NCBI GenBank assembly: GCA_902517365.1
Contig: CABYCA010000001.1
Span: 60,348-124,347 of the forward strand
Direction: 5' to 3'
DNA: 64,000 bases
Origin: an uncultured Bacteroidota bacterium
GTDB taxonomy: Bacteria > Bacteroidota > Bacteroidia > Flavobacteriales > Flavobacteriaceae
Below the pieces are notes generated by a model. It searched no databases, was not told where the DNA came from, and worked only from the letters and a program-made list of their open reading frames with translations. Shown in pieces: positions 37,101 through 44,529 of this stretch (the stretch's first letter is position 1; the number at the start of each line of letters is the position of its first letter). The translations under genes and the position numbers were made by a program.

Positions 37101-37654
37101 ACATGCATATTATTTAAAATAATAGTAGACTTATTAAGATTTACAGTTGAATAAAAATTATCTATCGATAAATTATTATAAGATCCACTAAGACTCTCTA
37201 TATTAAACTCAATTCCGTTTATGTTCCTATTAATATTTTTTACAGATGAGTTGTCTATCCTTATTTTGTTTTGTATTGAATCATTAATGAATATTACATA
37301 AGAGTTTGTTATGTTTAAATCATCAAAGAAAATATTATCTAAAATCTCATTAATATTAAAACCTTCTTCAATTTTCTCACCCTCTTGGTTTATAAAAAGT
37401 TTTAAACCATCAATATTTAGTGAGCTATCATATTGATAATTTGATATTAGAGGGATATATTTTGTGGTTAATGATTCAAGTTGAACAATTGTGTCAGAAT
37501 TCACATCAGAAAGTATTATACCAGAAATTACAAGATCACCTTTTAAATTGAATTTAGAATCTGAAATTTCAATATTATTATCTGTATTTAGATTTACATA
37601 TGATATTATATTCTTTCTAATGTAATCTTGAAATGATGGAGAATTAATAAACAA
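34112..37654 (-). CDS. TamB-like translocation and assembly module protein (DUF490)
   Basis: A protein of at least 1180 residues from the AsmA/TamB family of periplasm-spanning proteins. TamB members carry lipids or outer-membrane proteins between membranes. It shows the opening NSPSFQDYIRKNIISYVNLNTDNNIEISDSKF typical after the anchor helix, long stretches of short beta repeats, and a C-terminal TamB domain with IRGEG-like and LTGELTKPDSPDFEIFFP segments. The nearest standard start is a TTG at 37654, but this cuts into the membrane helix. The in-frame upstream codons encode a good anchor (KKIFFIISGLLLIVLSTFF), so the real start is probably an ATT or ATC near 37721-37726. No TamA gene adjoins it. 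Confidence 0.88.
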   Translation of the reverse strand: MFINSPSFQDYIRKNIISYVNLNTDNNIEISDSKFNLKGDLVISGIILSDVNSDTIVQLESLTTKYIPLISNYQYDSSLNIDGLKLFINQEGEKIEEGFNINEILDNIFFDDLNITNSYVIFINDSIQNKIRIDNSSVKNINRNINGIEFNIESLSGSYNNLSIDNFYSTVNLNKSTIILNNMHVNDKDSFLRGDISIDFDEGFKLKNISNSTINFNINPILFETFQTNYKINNDISGELQFYGTKEDLTVNSLSLSSKLFKFNAELNIQDISSEDIEIKTLINDLDINEEYLSYNYDIYEKLNLPLLKGDLNINNKNLNINLSEKENSEIKFSLSGRANLDDSFNYQIGLDYSQGENDEILEILKLSYIDATALINGSSKGLSYVNSNVNLIKNNHEFNLNTNLYIQNNTLDGIVEIYTDNINVMSNLSGNILKKVFDVDSKIDIRGEDRLGNVEFSTQSNLKINLSNQNNITSFLKLDQIYFRNFNDEYKLDNLSDLNKILNTDFIAQDSEFDFGISLSESLFQVESYFGEKFKINGYYRDNDDLNFNIKISDVLVSNFFDINKNPITGSINSDISIKRSFENRTFRLDSNFSNLQIKDHNLGELSVNIFGNTDYNSYAVNIDLYEEELSSIKGEGSIILTDEDPNIDIDIIIQDMDISFIEKIGSNTMSNISSIISGEVNLWGQSSNIQHNGKLYLNKSKFTVPYLNIEYFLSENSEIDLYNQNFEFNNVNIQTESNNLPTSLVGKITHKDYKNWNLDLDFQSERLYILNKEYSETSGFYGRAYMGGDIRIKGPTNQVSINIDGVTKSGTSITIPQSKNYTIDDFSFITFTDLNSYREEFSAINNMSNNINKTLDLNMNLEINDSAEVEITIDQETGSYISGKGNGDLFMEIDSDGKFNIYGDFITTEGIYNFRNLALIDKKFQLKKGGTITWDGDPLAAQMNIQATYEVPGGANPALLLDNPNFNKKIPTDVDIKLTGELTKPDSPDFEIFFPNTSSTVTSEINYRLNDPEIRQLQAISLLTQGIFINEVSVSIEGITNNIYEKVSEVFTDILGGNQGPLEVGLNYLQGDKSELLDIKTEDRFGVSLSTKISDKILFNGNIGVPIGGIEETLIIGDVQIDFILNEDGTLRAKVFNKENEFRYIGDELGYTQGIGLSYQVDFQTFRSLLSKIIANNN

Positions 37655-37749
37655 AAAAAATGTGGATAATACTATCAGTAATAATCCGGAAATGATGAAA
37701 AATATTTTTTTTGAATTCTTAATGATATTTCTTGTTTAAATTTGTTTTA

Positions 37750-37757
37750 CAAAGATA
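37750..37757 (-). promoter_or_regulatory. Candidate -7 promoter element for tamB
   Basis: TATCTTTG on the minus strand matches TAnnTTTG and would start transcription around 37743, about 20 nt before the proposed ATT/ATC start of TamB. A convincing -33 TTTG at the right spacing is missing, so this is tentative. Confidence 0.35.
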
Positions 37758-37760
37758 GCA

Positions 37761-38780
37761 ATGTCAAACAAAGATATCTACATACTAGGAATTGAATCTT
37801 CATGCGATGACACTTCTGCAGCAATTTTAAAAAATGATATAGTATTATCTAATATAATTGCTAATCAAGATATTCATAAAAACTATGGAGGTGTAGTACC
37901 AGAACTAGCTTCTAGAGCTCATCTATCAAACATAATTCCAGTTGTTGAATCTGCTATAAAAGAAGCTAAAATTTCATTAAATCAACTTTCTGCAATTTCC
38001 TTTACTCGCGGACCAGGATTAATGGGATCACTAATTGTCGGGACTGAATTTGCAAAGGCACTAGGCTTATCATTAAAGATCCCTGTAATAGAAGTTAACC
38101 ATATGCAAGCTCATTTATTGGTACATTTTATAAATAATGGAATTGAAGACCCTCCTTTTCCATTTCTAGGAGTTACTATATCAGGTGGTCATACTCAGTT
38201 TATTCTTGTAAAGGATTATTTTAAAATGGAAATACTAGGAGAAACTCTGGATGATGCAATTGGAGAAGCATTTGATAAGTGTGGAAAGAAACTAGGACTT
38301 GGATATCCAGCTGGGCCATTGATAGATAAGATTGCAAAAGAAGGAGATGAAAAAAGATTTAAATTTCCCTTACCAAAAGTTAAAGGTGATGATATAAGCT
38401 ATTCAGGGTCAAAAACTGCATTCATAAATTTCCTTCATAGAAATCAAATTATAAACAACAACTTTATTAATGAAAATATTGTTGATATTTGTGCATCAAT
38501 CCAAAAGAATTTAATTGATAACTTAATGTCTAAAGTTGAGCTATTATCTATAAATAATCATCTTAGCACAATAGTCTTTGGTGGTGGTGTATCAGCCAAC
38601 AGCTATCTTAAGAAAAGACTCAAGAAGTATTCAAGTAAAAATAATATAAGAATTTTTATACCTGAACTAGAATATTCAACTGATAATGCAGCAATGATTG
38701 GTATTGTAGGTTACTTAAAATATAAAGAATCACTTGAATCTAACCTAAAATCAACCCCTTCTCCTAGACTAACTTTCTAA
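37761..38780 (+). CDS. tsaD: tRNA N6-adenosine threonylcarbamoyltransferase TsaD
   Basis: A 339-residue Kae1/TsaD protein that transfers the threonylcarbamoyl group to A37 of ANN-decoding tRNAs. The N-terminal loop LGIESSCDDTSAAIL, metal-binding NHMQAHLL, SGGHTQF and the FGGGVSANSYLKKRL block are all present; the length is normal. It is divergent from tamB and its stop shares a base with the ATG of rsmE (TAATG), so the two are coupled. Confidence 0.98.
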   Translation: MSNKDIYILGIESSCDDTSAAILKNDIVLSNIIANQDIHKNYGGVVPELASRAHLSNIIPVVESAIKEAKISLNQLSAISFTRGPGLMGSLIVGTEFAKALGLSLKIPVIEVNHMQAHLLVHFINNGIEDPPFPFLGVTISGGHTQFILVKDYFKMEILGETLDDAIGEAFDKCGKKLGLGYPAGPLIDKIAKEGDEKRFKFPLPKVKGDDISYSGSKTAFINFLHRNQIINNNFINENIVDICASIQKNLIDNLMSKVELLSINNHLSTIVFGGGVSANSYLKKRLKKYSSKNNIRIFIPELEYSTDNAAMIGIVGYLKYKESLESNLKSTPSPRLTF

Positions 38781-39469
38781 TGGATCTGTTTTACTCAAAT
38801 TATAAAGCTACAGATAAATATATAGTCATGAATGAGATTGACAGCAAACATATATCCAAATCTTTTAGAAAAAATGTTGGAGACAATATAAGAGTAACAA
38901 ATGGACTAGGTTGTTTATGTAATGCTGAGATAATTGAAAGAGGAAAAAAAATAAAAGTTAAGATTAAAAGTATCAAGAAGTTTGAAGCACCTAATCTCTC
39001 TATCCACATTGCTCTATCTCCTCTTAAAAATATTTCAAGATTTGAATGGTTTGTAGAAAAAGCGACTGAGCTTGGAATTAATCAAATAACTCCATTAATA
39101 TGTGAATATTCAGAAAAAAAGAAGATAAATGCAGAGAGATTAGAAAGAATTCTAATTAGCTCCTTGAAACAATCTAACCAGTTCTTCAAACCTGAAATTA
39201 ATTCAATAAATACTTTTGAGAGTTTTATACTAAATAATAAAGATCAATTATTCATGGCTAATTTAAAAACATCTAATAAATTAAGTAAAAAGCTTTTTAC
39301 TAAACCAAATATTTGTCTTATAATCGGACCTGAGGGTGGTTTTTCAGAAAGGGAAATTGATCTTGCAAAAAAACAAGATATAAAAGAAGTAACCTTAGGG
39401 AGAAGCAGATTAAGATCTGAGACAGCTGCAATTTATGGTATGTCTATAATAAGGTCAATACTAAATTAA
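38780..39469 (+). CDS. rsmE: 16S rRNA (uracil-1498-N3)-methyltransferase RsmE
   Basis: A 229-residue SPOUT methyltransferase that modifies U1498 of 16S rRNA. The N-terminal PUA-like domain starts with MDLFYSNY. The knotted C-terminal domain carries EKATELGINQITPL, SLKQSNQFFKPEI, LIIGPEGGFSEREIDLA and the final LGRSRLRSETAAIYGMSII, all diagnostic. Full length. Its stop codon interlocks with the stop of the nitronate-monooxygenase-like gene on the other strand in a TTAA. Confidence 0.97.
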   Translation: MDLFYSNYKATDKYIVMNEIDSKHISKSFRKNVGDNIRVTNGLGCLCNAEIIERGKKIKVKIKSIKKFEAPNLSIHIALSPLKNISRFEWFVEKATELGINQITPLICEYSEKKKINAERLERILISSLKQSNQFFKPEINSINTFESFILNNKDQLFMANLKTSNKLSKKLFTKPNICLIIGPEGGFSEREIDLAKKQDIKEVTLGRSRLRSETAAIYGMSIIRSILN

Positions 39470-40443
39470 TAATTATTATCACTATAGTTTAGATTAGATT
39501 TCTGATTCTCGATTGACTCAATAAATTCAAGTTTCAATTTATCTATCAAATTTTTACATGTTGGATTATCATTAATTGAGCTGACGCCATGTCCTGCAGA
39601 CCAAATTGTTTTCCATGCTTTTGCCTCAGCCTCTGCCATATCTTTTCCAAAATCTATTTTTTTAGAATCATTCCATACTTCCTCAGTTACTCCCATAGCC
39701 TCAAGACTAGGCCTTAAGAAGTTTGCATGAACTCCAGATACTGCAGCTGTATAAACTATATCTTCAGCTGAAGAATTAATAATCATATCTTTATAACCTT
39801 CTTCAGCCATACTTTCCTTAGTATTAATAAATCTAGTACCCATATACGCAATATCCGCTCCCATTTGAAGAGCAGATGCAATATCTCTTCCATTTGATAT
39901 TGCCCCTGATAATATAATTGTTTTATTGAAGAAGCTTTTTATCAATGATATCATAGCCATTGGGTTTTTTAATCCAGCATGACCGCCTGCTCCAGCAGTA
40001 ACAAGAACCAATCCATCAACATTTGCTTCAGCCGCCTTTTCCGCATGTCTTTTCTTAATAATATCATGGTATACTAATCCACCATAACTATGAATTGCAT
40101 TTACAATGTCAGGGACAGCTCCTAATGATGTAATAATTAGTGGGACTTTATGTTTAACACAAATATCTAAGTCTGCTTTGATTCTAATGTTTGAAGGGTG
40201 AACAATTAAGTTTACTCCAAATGGTGCAGGCTTTATACCTGTCTCATTCTCAAATTTTGAAAGCTCTTCTTTAATTTCAACTACCCACTCTTCAAATCCT
40301 TCTGAAGTCCTTTGATTAAGGGCAGGAAAAGTTCCAACTATTCCCTTTTTACAACATTCAATTACAAGTTTTGGACCTGAAATTAAGAATAAAGGCGCTG
40401 CAATTACAGGCATATTTAATTTATTATAATAGTGTTTATCCAT
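39466..40443 (-). CDS. Nitronate monooxygenase-like FMN oxidoreductase (NPD family)
   Basis: A 325-residue TIM-barrel flavoenzyme of the 2-nitropropane dioxygenase family. It begins with LNMPVIAAPLFLISGPKLV, then FGVNLIV, HDIIKKRHAEKAAEANVDGLVLV and AGAGGHAG, and the FMN-phosphate block LSGAISNGRDIASALQMGADIAYMGTRF. These enzymes oxidise alkyl nitronates such as propionate-3-nitronate. Some members instead act in fatty-acid or other oxidations, so the substrate is uncertain. I chose the ATG at 40443 because the frame start at 40476 lies deep inside the upstream gene; the remaining overlap is 8 bp. Confidence 0.9.
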   Translation of the reverse strand: MDKHYYNKLNMPVIAAPLFLISGPKLVIECCKKGIVGTFPALNQRTSEGFEEWVVEIKEELSKFENETGIKPAPFGVNLIVHPSNIRIKADLDICVKHKVPLIITSLGAVPDIVNAIHSYGGLVYHDIIKKRHAEKAAEANVDGLVLVTAGAGGHAGLKNPMAMISLIKSFFNKTIILSGAISNGRDIASALQMGADIAYMGTRFINTKESMAEEGYKDMIINSSAEDIVYTAAVSGVHANFLRPSLEAMGVTEEVWNDSKKIDFGKDMAEAEAKAWKTIWSAGHGVSSINDNPTCKNLIDKLKLEFIESIENQKSNLNYSDNNY

Positions 40444-40894
40444 TTTTTCTTTTTTTGCATGACCATTCAAAATCAAATTCAGAGATTAAGTCTCCTTGCT
40501 CATCATATCCCTTTGCTTTAAACCAAGCTTTAGATGTAACATTTTTGATAGTCGAATTTATTAATTGTTTAGCAGTTTCACCTTCATTACAAGTGAAAGT
40601 TATTTTACCTACTGCTTTTTTATGAAAGCTTGATTTATTACTTACAAGAAGCATTGAGATATTATTTTTTGAGTCTTGAATAGATTTTGTAAGTAGCATA
40701 CCAGTTGTTAACTCTGCAGCCATACCTTGAACCGCCCAGAACATGGACCTATAAGGGTTTTGATTAATCCATTTAAACCTTACTTTAACTTCACATTTAT
40801 TTTCATTAATTAGAGTAAGTCTCACACCTGTTAACCAGGCAGCAGGGAGCTTTAAAAGCATCCATCTATTAATTTTACTTGGTGTATATCTCAT
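40436..40894 (-). CDS. DUF4442 hotdog-fold protein (thioesterase-like)
   Basis: A 152-residue protein matching DUF4442, a hotdog-fold family related to acyl-CoA thioesterases. Recognisable parts are INRWMLLKLPAAWLTGVRLTLIN, KWINQNPYRSMFWAVQGMAAELTTGMLL and VGKITFTCNEGE. The acidic residue in AAELTTG occupies the place of the hotdog catalytic residue. It lies directly between the FGE-like lipoprotein gene and the flavin enzyme gene, with 0- and 8-bp junctions. Substrate unknown. Confidence 0.85.
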   Translation of the reverse strand: MRYTPSKINRWMLLKLPAAWLTGVRLTLINENKCEVKVRFKWINQNPYRSMFWAVQGMAAELTTGMLLTKSIQDSKNNISMLLVSNKSSFHKKAVGKITFTCNEGETAKQLINSTIKNVTSKAWFKAKGYDEQGDLISEFDFEWSCKKRKNG

Positions 40895-41470
40895 TTATTC
40901 TGTTAAAATACTAAATCCAATATGAATATTACCAGTTTCTTTATCAACATACAGTTCTCTATCTTCTTGAGTTCCATGACAAGTATCTATTGAACAAAAT
41001 AGAGATCCACCTGCTAGCCTTACTTGATTTGAGTTAACAGGTTCTGTAATATCCCAAACATTTCCAACAATATTAACATATTTGATAGCAGAAATTGGGT
41101 GTGTATTATCTGAGACGATTAATCTATCATCCGAAGATACTAAATCCCAATACTGCTCATATGTTGGAAGTTGAACATCTGCCCATTTACAGTACTCAAT
41201 TGCATCTTTGTAACTTACTTGTGTTACAGGTAGACTATCAATTGAGACATTGATACCATCTGGTTTCATCCAATTTGCACCATTGACAACTTTATAATCA
41301 TAAACATTTTCTTGAACAAAGGACCAACCATACTCTTCTGCACTAGTTATATAACCAGTATCATCAATAAAGTCTTTGAATTCCATAACTGAAACAGTCT
41401 TAATTTTATAATCTTTAGGAGATGAGCATGAAACTAGAGCGATAAATAAGATTAGGGATATTTTTTTCAT
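40895..41470 (-). CDS. Miniature FGE-sulfatase domain lipoprotein (formylglycine-generating enzyme-like)
   Basis: A 191-residue lipoprotein (lipobox ALVSC, Cys15) with the FGE/SUMF1 fold. It shows the family path in order: VMEFKDFIDDTGYITSAEEYGWSFV, VNGANWMKPDG, PVTQVSYKDAIEYCKWADVQLPTYEQYW, NIVGNVWDIT and RLAGGSLFCSIDTC. Cys159 and Cys164 match the copper-binding catalytic pair of true FGE (GGSxxCxxxxC). The segment between LPT and NIVGN is about 70 residues shorter than usual and the final GFR is GFS. It lies one base after a sulfatase gene, so it may mature exported sulfatases or may be a non-catalytic relative. Confidence 0.85.
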   Translation of the reverse strand: MKKISLILFIALVSCSSPKDYKIKTVSVMEFKDFIDDTGYITSAEEYGWSFVQENVYDYKVVNGANWMKPDGINVSIDSLPVTQVSYKDAIEYCKWADVQLPTYEQYWDLVSSDDRLIVSDNTHPISAIKYVNIVGNVWDITEPVNSNQVRLAGGSLFCSIDTCHGTQEDRELYVDKETGNIHIGFSILTE

Positions 41471-41471
41471 A

Positions 41472-43088
41472 TCAATTATATATAAAGCTTTTATCTAATT
41501 TCTTCGAGTCTTTGTATTTAATCCTAAGTTCTTTTAATTCTTGTGTTAAATTGTTAACAACTTCCTTATAATTAGTATCATTATAAACATTATTCATTTC
41601 ATTTGGATCATTTTTACGATCATATAATTCCCACTCATCAACATCATAGTAAAAATGAGTTAGTTTATAATCTTTATTTACTATTCCATAGTGTCTTTTT
41701 GCCATATGCACTGAAGGATACTCATAATAATGATAATAAACTGATTCCCTATTCCATTTATTAGAATTTCCTTTTAATAATGGTATGAGACTTTCGCCCT
41801 GCATATCTTTTGGCGCATCAATCATTGCAGCCTCTAAAAAAGTTTGGGCAAAGTCAAGGTTTTGAACCATTTCCTCATTTGTTGTTCCAGGTTTAATTTG
41901 ATTAGGCCATTTAATCATTAGTGGGGTTTTGAAAGACTCATCGTAAATAAACCTCTTATCAAACCAACCATGTTCGCCAAGATAAAATCCTTGATCTGAA
42001 GTGTAAACAACTATAGTGTTTTTGTCAAGTCCTGTCTCTTCAAGATAGTCTAGAACTCTTCCTACGTTGTCATCTACAGATGAAATGGTTGCCAAATAGT
42101 CTTGCATATAACGTTGAAACTTCCATTGCATCTTTTCTTTGTTAGTCATGTTTGGCCAATTTGCTTCAAAATCTTTACTAATCTTATCTAAAGTAACGTC
42201 ATATTTTTTCTTTTGTACCTCATTGGCTCTATCATAACGGTCATTAAAAGAATTAGAGTTAGGTTCAAAGAAAGTACCGTCACCCCTATCATAAACAATT
42301 TTTGGCTCAACATTTTCCATCTTTTCAAAAACTGAAGGCCTAACCTTACTGTCTTGCATGTATTGCATGTGTGTTAAAATGTTCATCTCTGCAGTTTTAG
42401 CAGCAGTACCCCTTCCAGAATAATCATCAAATAAGGTTTCTGGTTCTGGAAATTCCTTATCATAAAACTGGGCAAACTTTTCTGGACTTGGCCACCAAGC
42501 TCTATGTGGAGCTTTATGGAGGTAGAAAGTCAAAAAGGGTTTATTTTTATCTCTTTTATTTTTAAACCAATTTAAAGTTAGATCAGTTATTACATCCGTT
42601 ACGTACCCAGTGATGATTGTGTCCTTTTCTTTTCCTAAAAATCTAGGGTTGATATAGTCTCCCTGTCCTGGAAGAATCAGAAAATCATCAATTCCTTTAG
42701 GGTTATTTCCAAAGTGAAGTTTTCCGAACATTGCTGTTTGATAACCATTCTTTTTAAATAATTGAGGAAAAGTCATTTGAGAATCATCAAATTTTGCAAT
42801 GTTATCTATTTTTCCATTTATATGACTGTGTTTACCAGTTAATATGACTGCTCTTGAAGGTGCACATATTGAGTTTGTCACCGAGGCATTAGTAAACAAA
42901 ATTCCTTCATCTGCAATTCTGTCGATGTTTGGAGTTTGAATTAACCTATCATCATAAGCGCTAATTGCCTGATAAGCGTGATCATCAGACATTATAAATA
43001 ATATATTAGGTTTCACAATGTCCTCTTTTTCACAACTGGTTACAAAAAAAATACTAAATATTAAGACTGTAAGTAGCTTTCTAATCAT
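41472..43088 (-). CDS. Type I sulfatase lipoprotein (possibly GlcNAc-6-O-sulfatase-like)
   Basis: A 538-residue exported sulfatase with lipobox FVTSC. The formylglycine precursor site is CAPSR at Cys75 (NSICAPSRAVILTGKHSH), with the metal-binding start LFIMSDDHAYQAIS, the GKLHFG block and TSDQGFYLGEHGWFDKRFIYDE. The SDDHAYQAISAY opening and the overall pattern recall S1_11-type enzymes that act on GlcNAc-6-sulfate, but I am not certain of the subfamily. It shares one base with the next sulfatase gene upstream and is followed by the FGE-like gene, forming one operon. Confidence 0.92.
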   Translation of the reverse strand: MIRKLLTVLIFSIFFVTSCEKEDIVKPNILFIMSDDHAYQAISAYDDRLIQTPNIDRIADEGILFTNASVTNSICAPSRAVILTGKHSHINGKIDNIAKFDDSQMTFPQLFKKNGYQTAMFGKLHFGNNPKGIDDFLILPGQGDYINPRFLGKEKDTIITGYVTDVITDLTLNWFKNKRDKNKPFLTFYLHKAPHRAWWPSPEKFAQFYDKEFPEPETLFDDYSGRGTAAKTAEMNILTHMQYMQDSKVRPSVFEKMENVEPKIVYDRGDGTFFEPNSNSFNDRYDRANEVQKKKYDVTLDKISKDFEANWPNMTNKEKMQWKFQRYMQDYLATISSVDDNVGRVLDYLEETGLDKNTIVVYTSDQGFYLGEHGWFDKRFIYDESFKTPLMIKWPNQIKPGTTNEEMVQNLDFAQTFLEAAMIDAPKDMQGESLIPLLKGNSNKWNRESVYYHYYEYPSVHMAKRHYGIVNKDYKLTHFYYDVDEWELYDRKNDPNEMNNVYNDTNYKEVVNNLTQELKELRIKYKDSKKLDKSFIYN

Positions 43089-44488
43089 TATTGTTTCAAA
43101 TCTATTAATAAATCCTTTGCAATTATTAAATCACTTTTATGTTTTTTTGTAATCTGATCAATTTTATCTAAAATATCAAGGTCATCTTCATAGATGTTAT
43201 TCTCCTCGGAAGGGTCATTTTCAAGATTATATAAAAATGGTGTTTTAAGAGTTTCCATTGGTTTTTCGTCATATGCCTCGTATAACTTGAGGTGTAACTT
43301 ATGAGACTTATATCTAACAGCCATTAGTTCTGACCCCCAGTAATAAAAAAAACTTTCGGTTGGACTTTTAGATAATGATTTAAAAACATGATTTAAGTTA
43401 TTACCATCAATTATTCTATCATTAGGAACTTCAACATCAGCCAAATAACTGAAGGTTGGAAATAAGTCCATAGATGTTCCAATATCATCAACTACACCTG
43501 GCTTAATATAACCTGGCCCCCAGATTACTGTTGGGACTCTAATACCTCCCTCCCATGTTGAACCTTTTCCACCTCTTAATATGCCAGCAGTTCCTCCTTC
43601 TTCACCCATTTCTAACCAAGGACCATTCTCGGATGTAAATACAATAATTGTTTTATCTGATAAGCCTAACTTTTTAATTTTAGTAATAATTTCTCCAACA
43701 CCATAGTCTATTTCTTCTATTACGTCCCCATAGGGACCTGCAATAGATTTACCCTCAAACATTTTAGATGAGAATAAGGGAACATGAGGCATACTGTGAG
43801 CTAAGTAAAGGAAGAAATTATCATCACTGTTTTCTTCAATAAAATTTAATGATTCATTAAGGTATCTTTTAGTTAATGTTCTTTGATCAACAGGTCTCTC
43901 AATAATTTTATTATCAAAAATTAGCGGAACATTAAAATTGTTATAATTTTTTCTCTCATCACTTTTCCACATATCCCAATAATTAATATTTGATAAATTA
44001 TCCATGTCATTTGAATATGGTAATCCAAACCATGAGTCAAATCCATGATTCATAGGAAAATACTCTTCTTTGTTTCCTAAATGCCATTTACCCACTAATT
44101 TTGTTTTATAATTTGATTTCTTGAGTTGTTCAGCAATTGTTATTTCAGATTGTGGAATCCCATTCAAGGAATTTGGAAATAAGACACCTCTCGTATTACT
44201 TGTTAATCCAGTTCTTAGTGGAAGTCTACCAGTTAGAAGTGCCGCTCTACTGGGAGTACAAACACTGGCTCCAGCATAAAAATTTGTCCATTTTTGTCCC
44301 TCAAATGCCATTTGGTCAATATTAGGTGTTCTTATATTCTTATTTCCAAAAACACCTATATCACCATATCCAAGGTCATCTGCAAGAATAATAATTATAT
44401 TTGGTTTATTGGCATTACTTTCATTTTGAGAACAGTAATTGTTAATTAATGCTAAAATTAGGATTACTAAAAGTTTAAATTTATTCAA
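43088..44488 (-). CDS. Type I sulfatase, arylsulfatase A/GALNS-like
   Basis: A 466-residue exported sulfatase. The core marks are IIIILADDLGYGDIGVFG (metal-binding Asp pair), ASVCTPSRAALLTGRLPLRTG with the modifiable Cys77, VGKWHLG, and TSENGPWLEMGEEGGTAGILRGGKGSTWEGG, which matches arylsulfatase A-like families. The leader is hydrophobic and ends in NNYC, a poor lipobox, so lipidation is uncertain. It is the first gene of the minus-strand sulfatase operon and lies 41 bp from the divergent third sulfatase gene. Confidence 0.93.
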   Translation of the reverse strand: MNKFKLLVILILALINNYCSQNESNANKPNIIIILADDLGYGDIGVFGNKNIRTPNIDQMAFEGQKWTNFYAGASVCTPSRAALLTGRLPLRTGLTSNTRGVLFPNSLNGIPQSEITIAEQLKKSNYKTKLVGKWHLGNKEEYFPMNHGFDSWFGLPYSNDMDNLSNINYWDMWKSDERKNYNNFNVPLIFDNKIIERPVDQRTLTKRYLNESLNFIEENSDDNFFLYLAHSMPHVPLFSSKMFEGKSIAGPYGDVIEEIDYGVGEIITKIKKLGLSDKTIIVFTSENGPWLEMGEEGGTAGILRGGKGSTWEGGIRVPTVIWGPGYIKPGVVDDIGTSMDLFPTFSYLADVEVPNDRIIDGNNLNHVFKSLSKSPTESFFYYWGSELMAVRYKSHKLHLKLYEAYDEKPMETLKTPFLYNLENDPSEENNIYEDDLDILDKIDQITKKHKSDLIIAKDLLIDLKQ

Positions 44489-44529
44489 TTTGATAATAAT
44501 AAATTTGATATATTAATTTACCAATTTTT

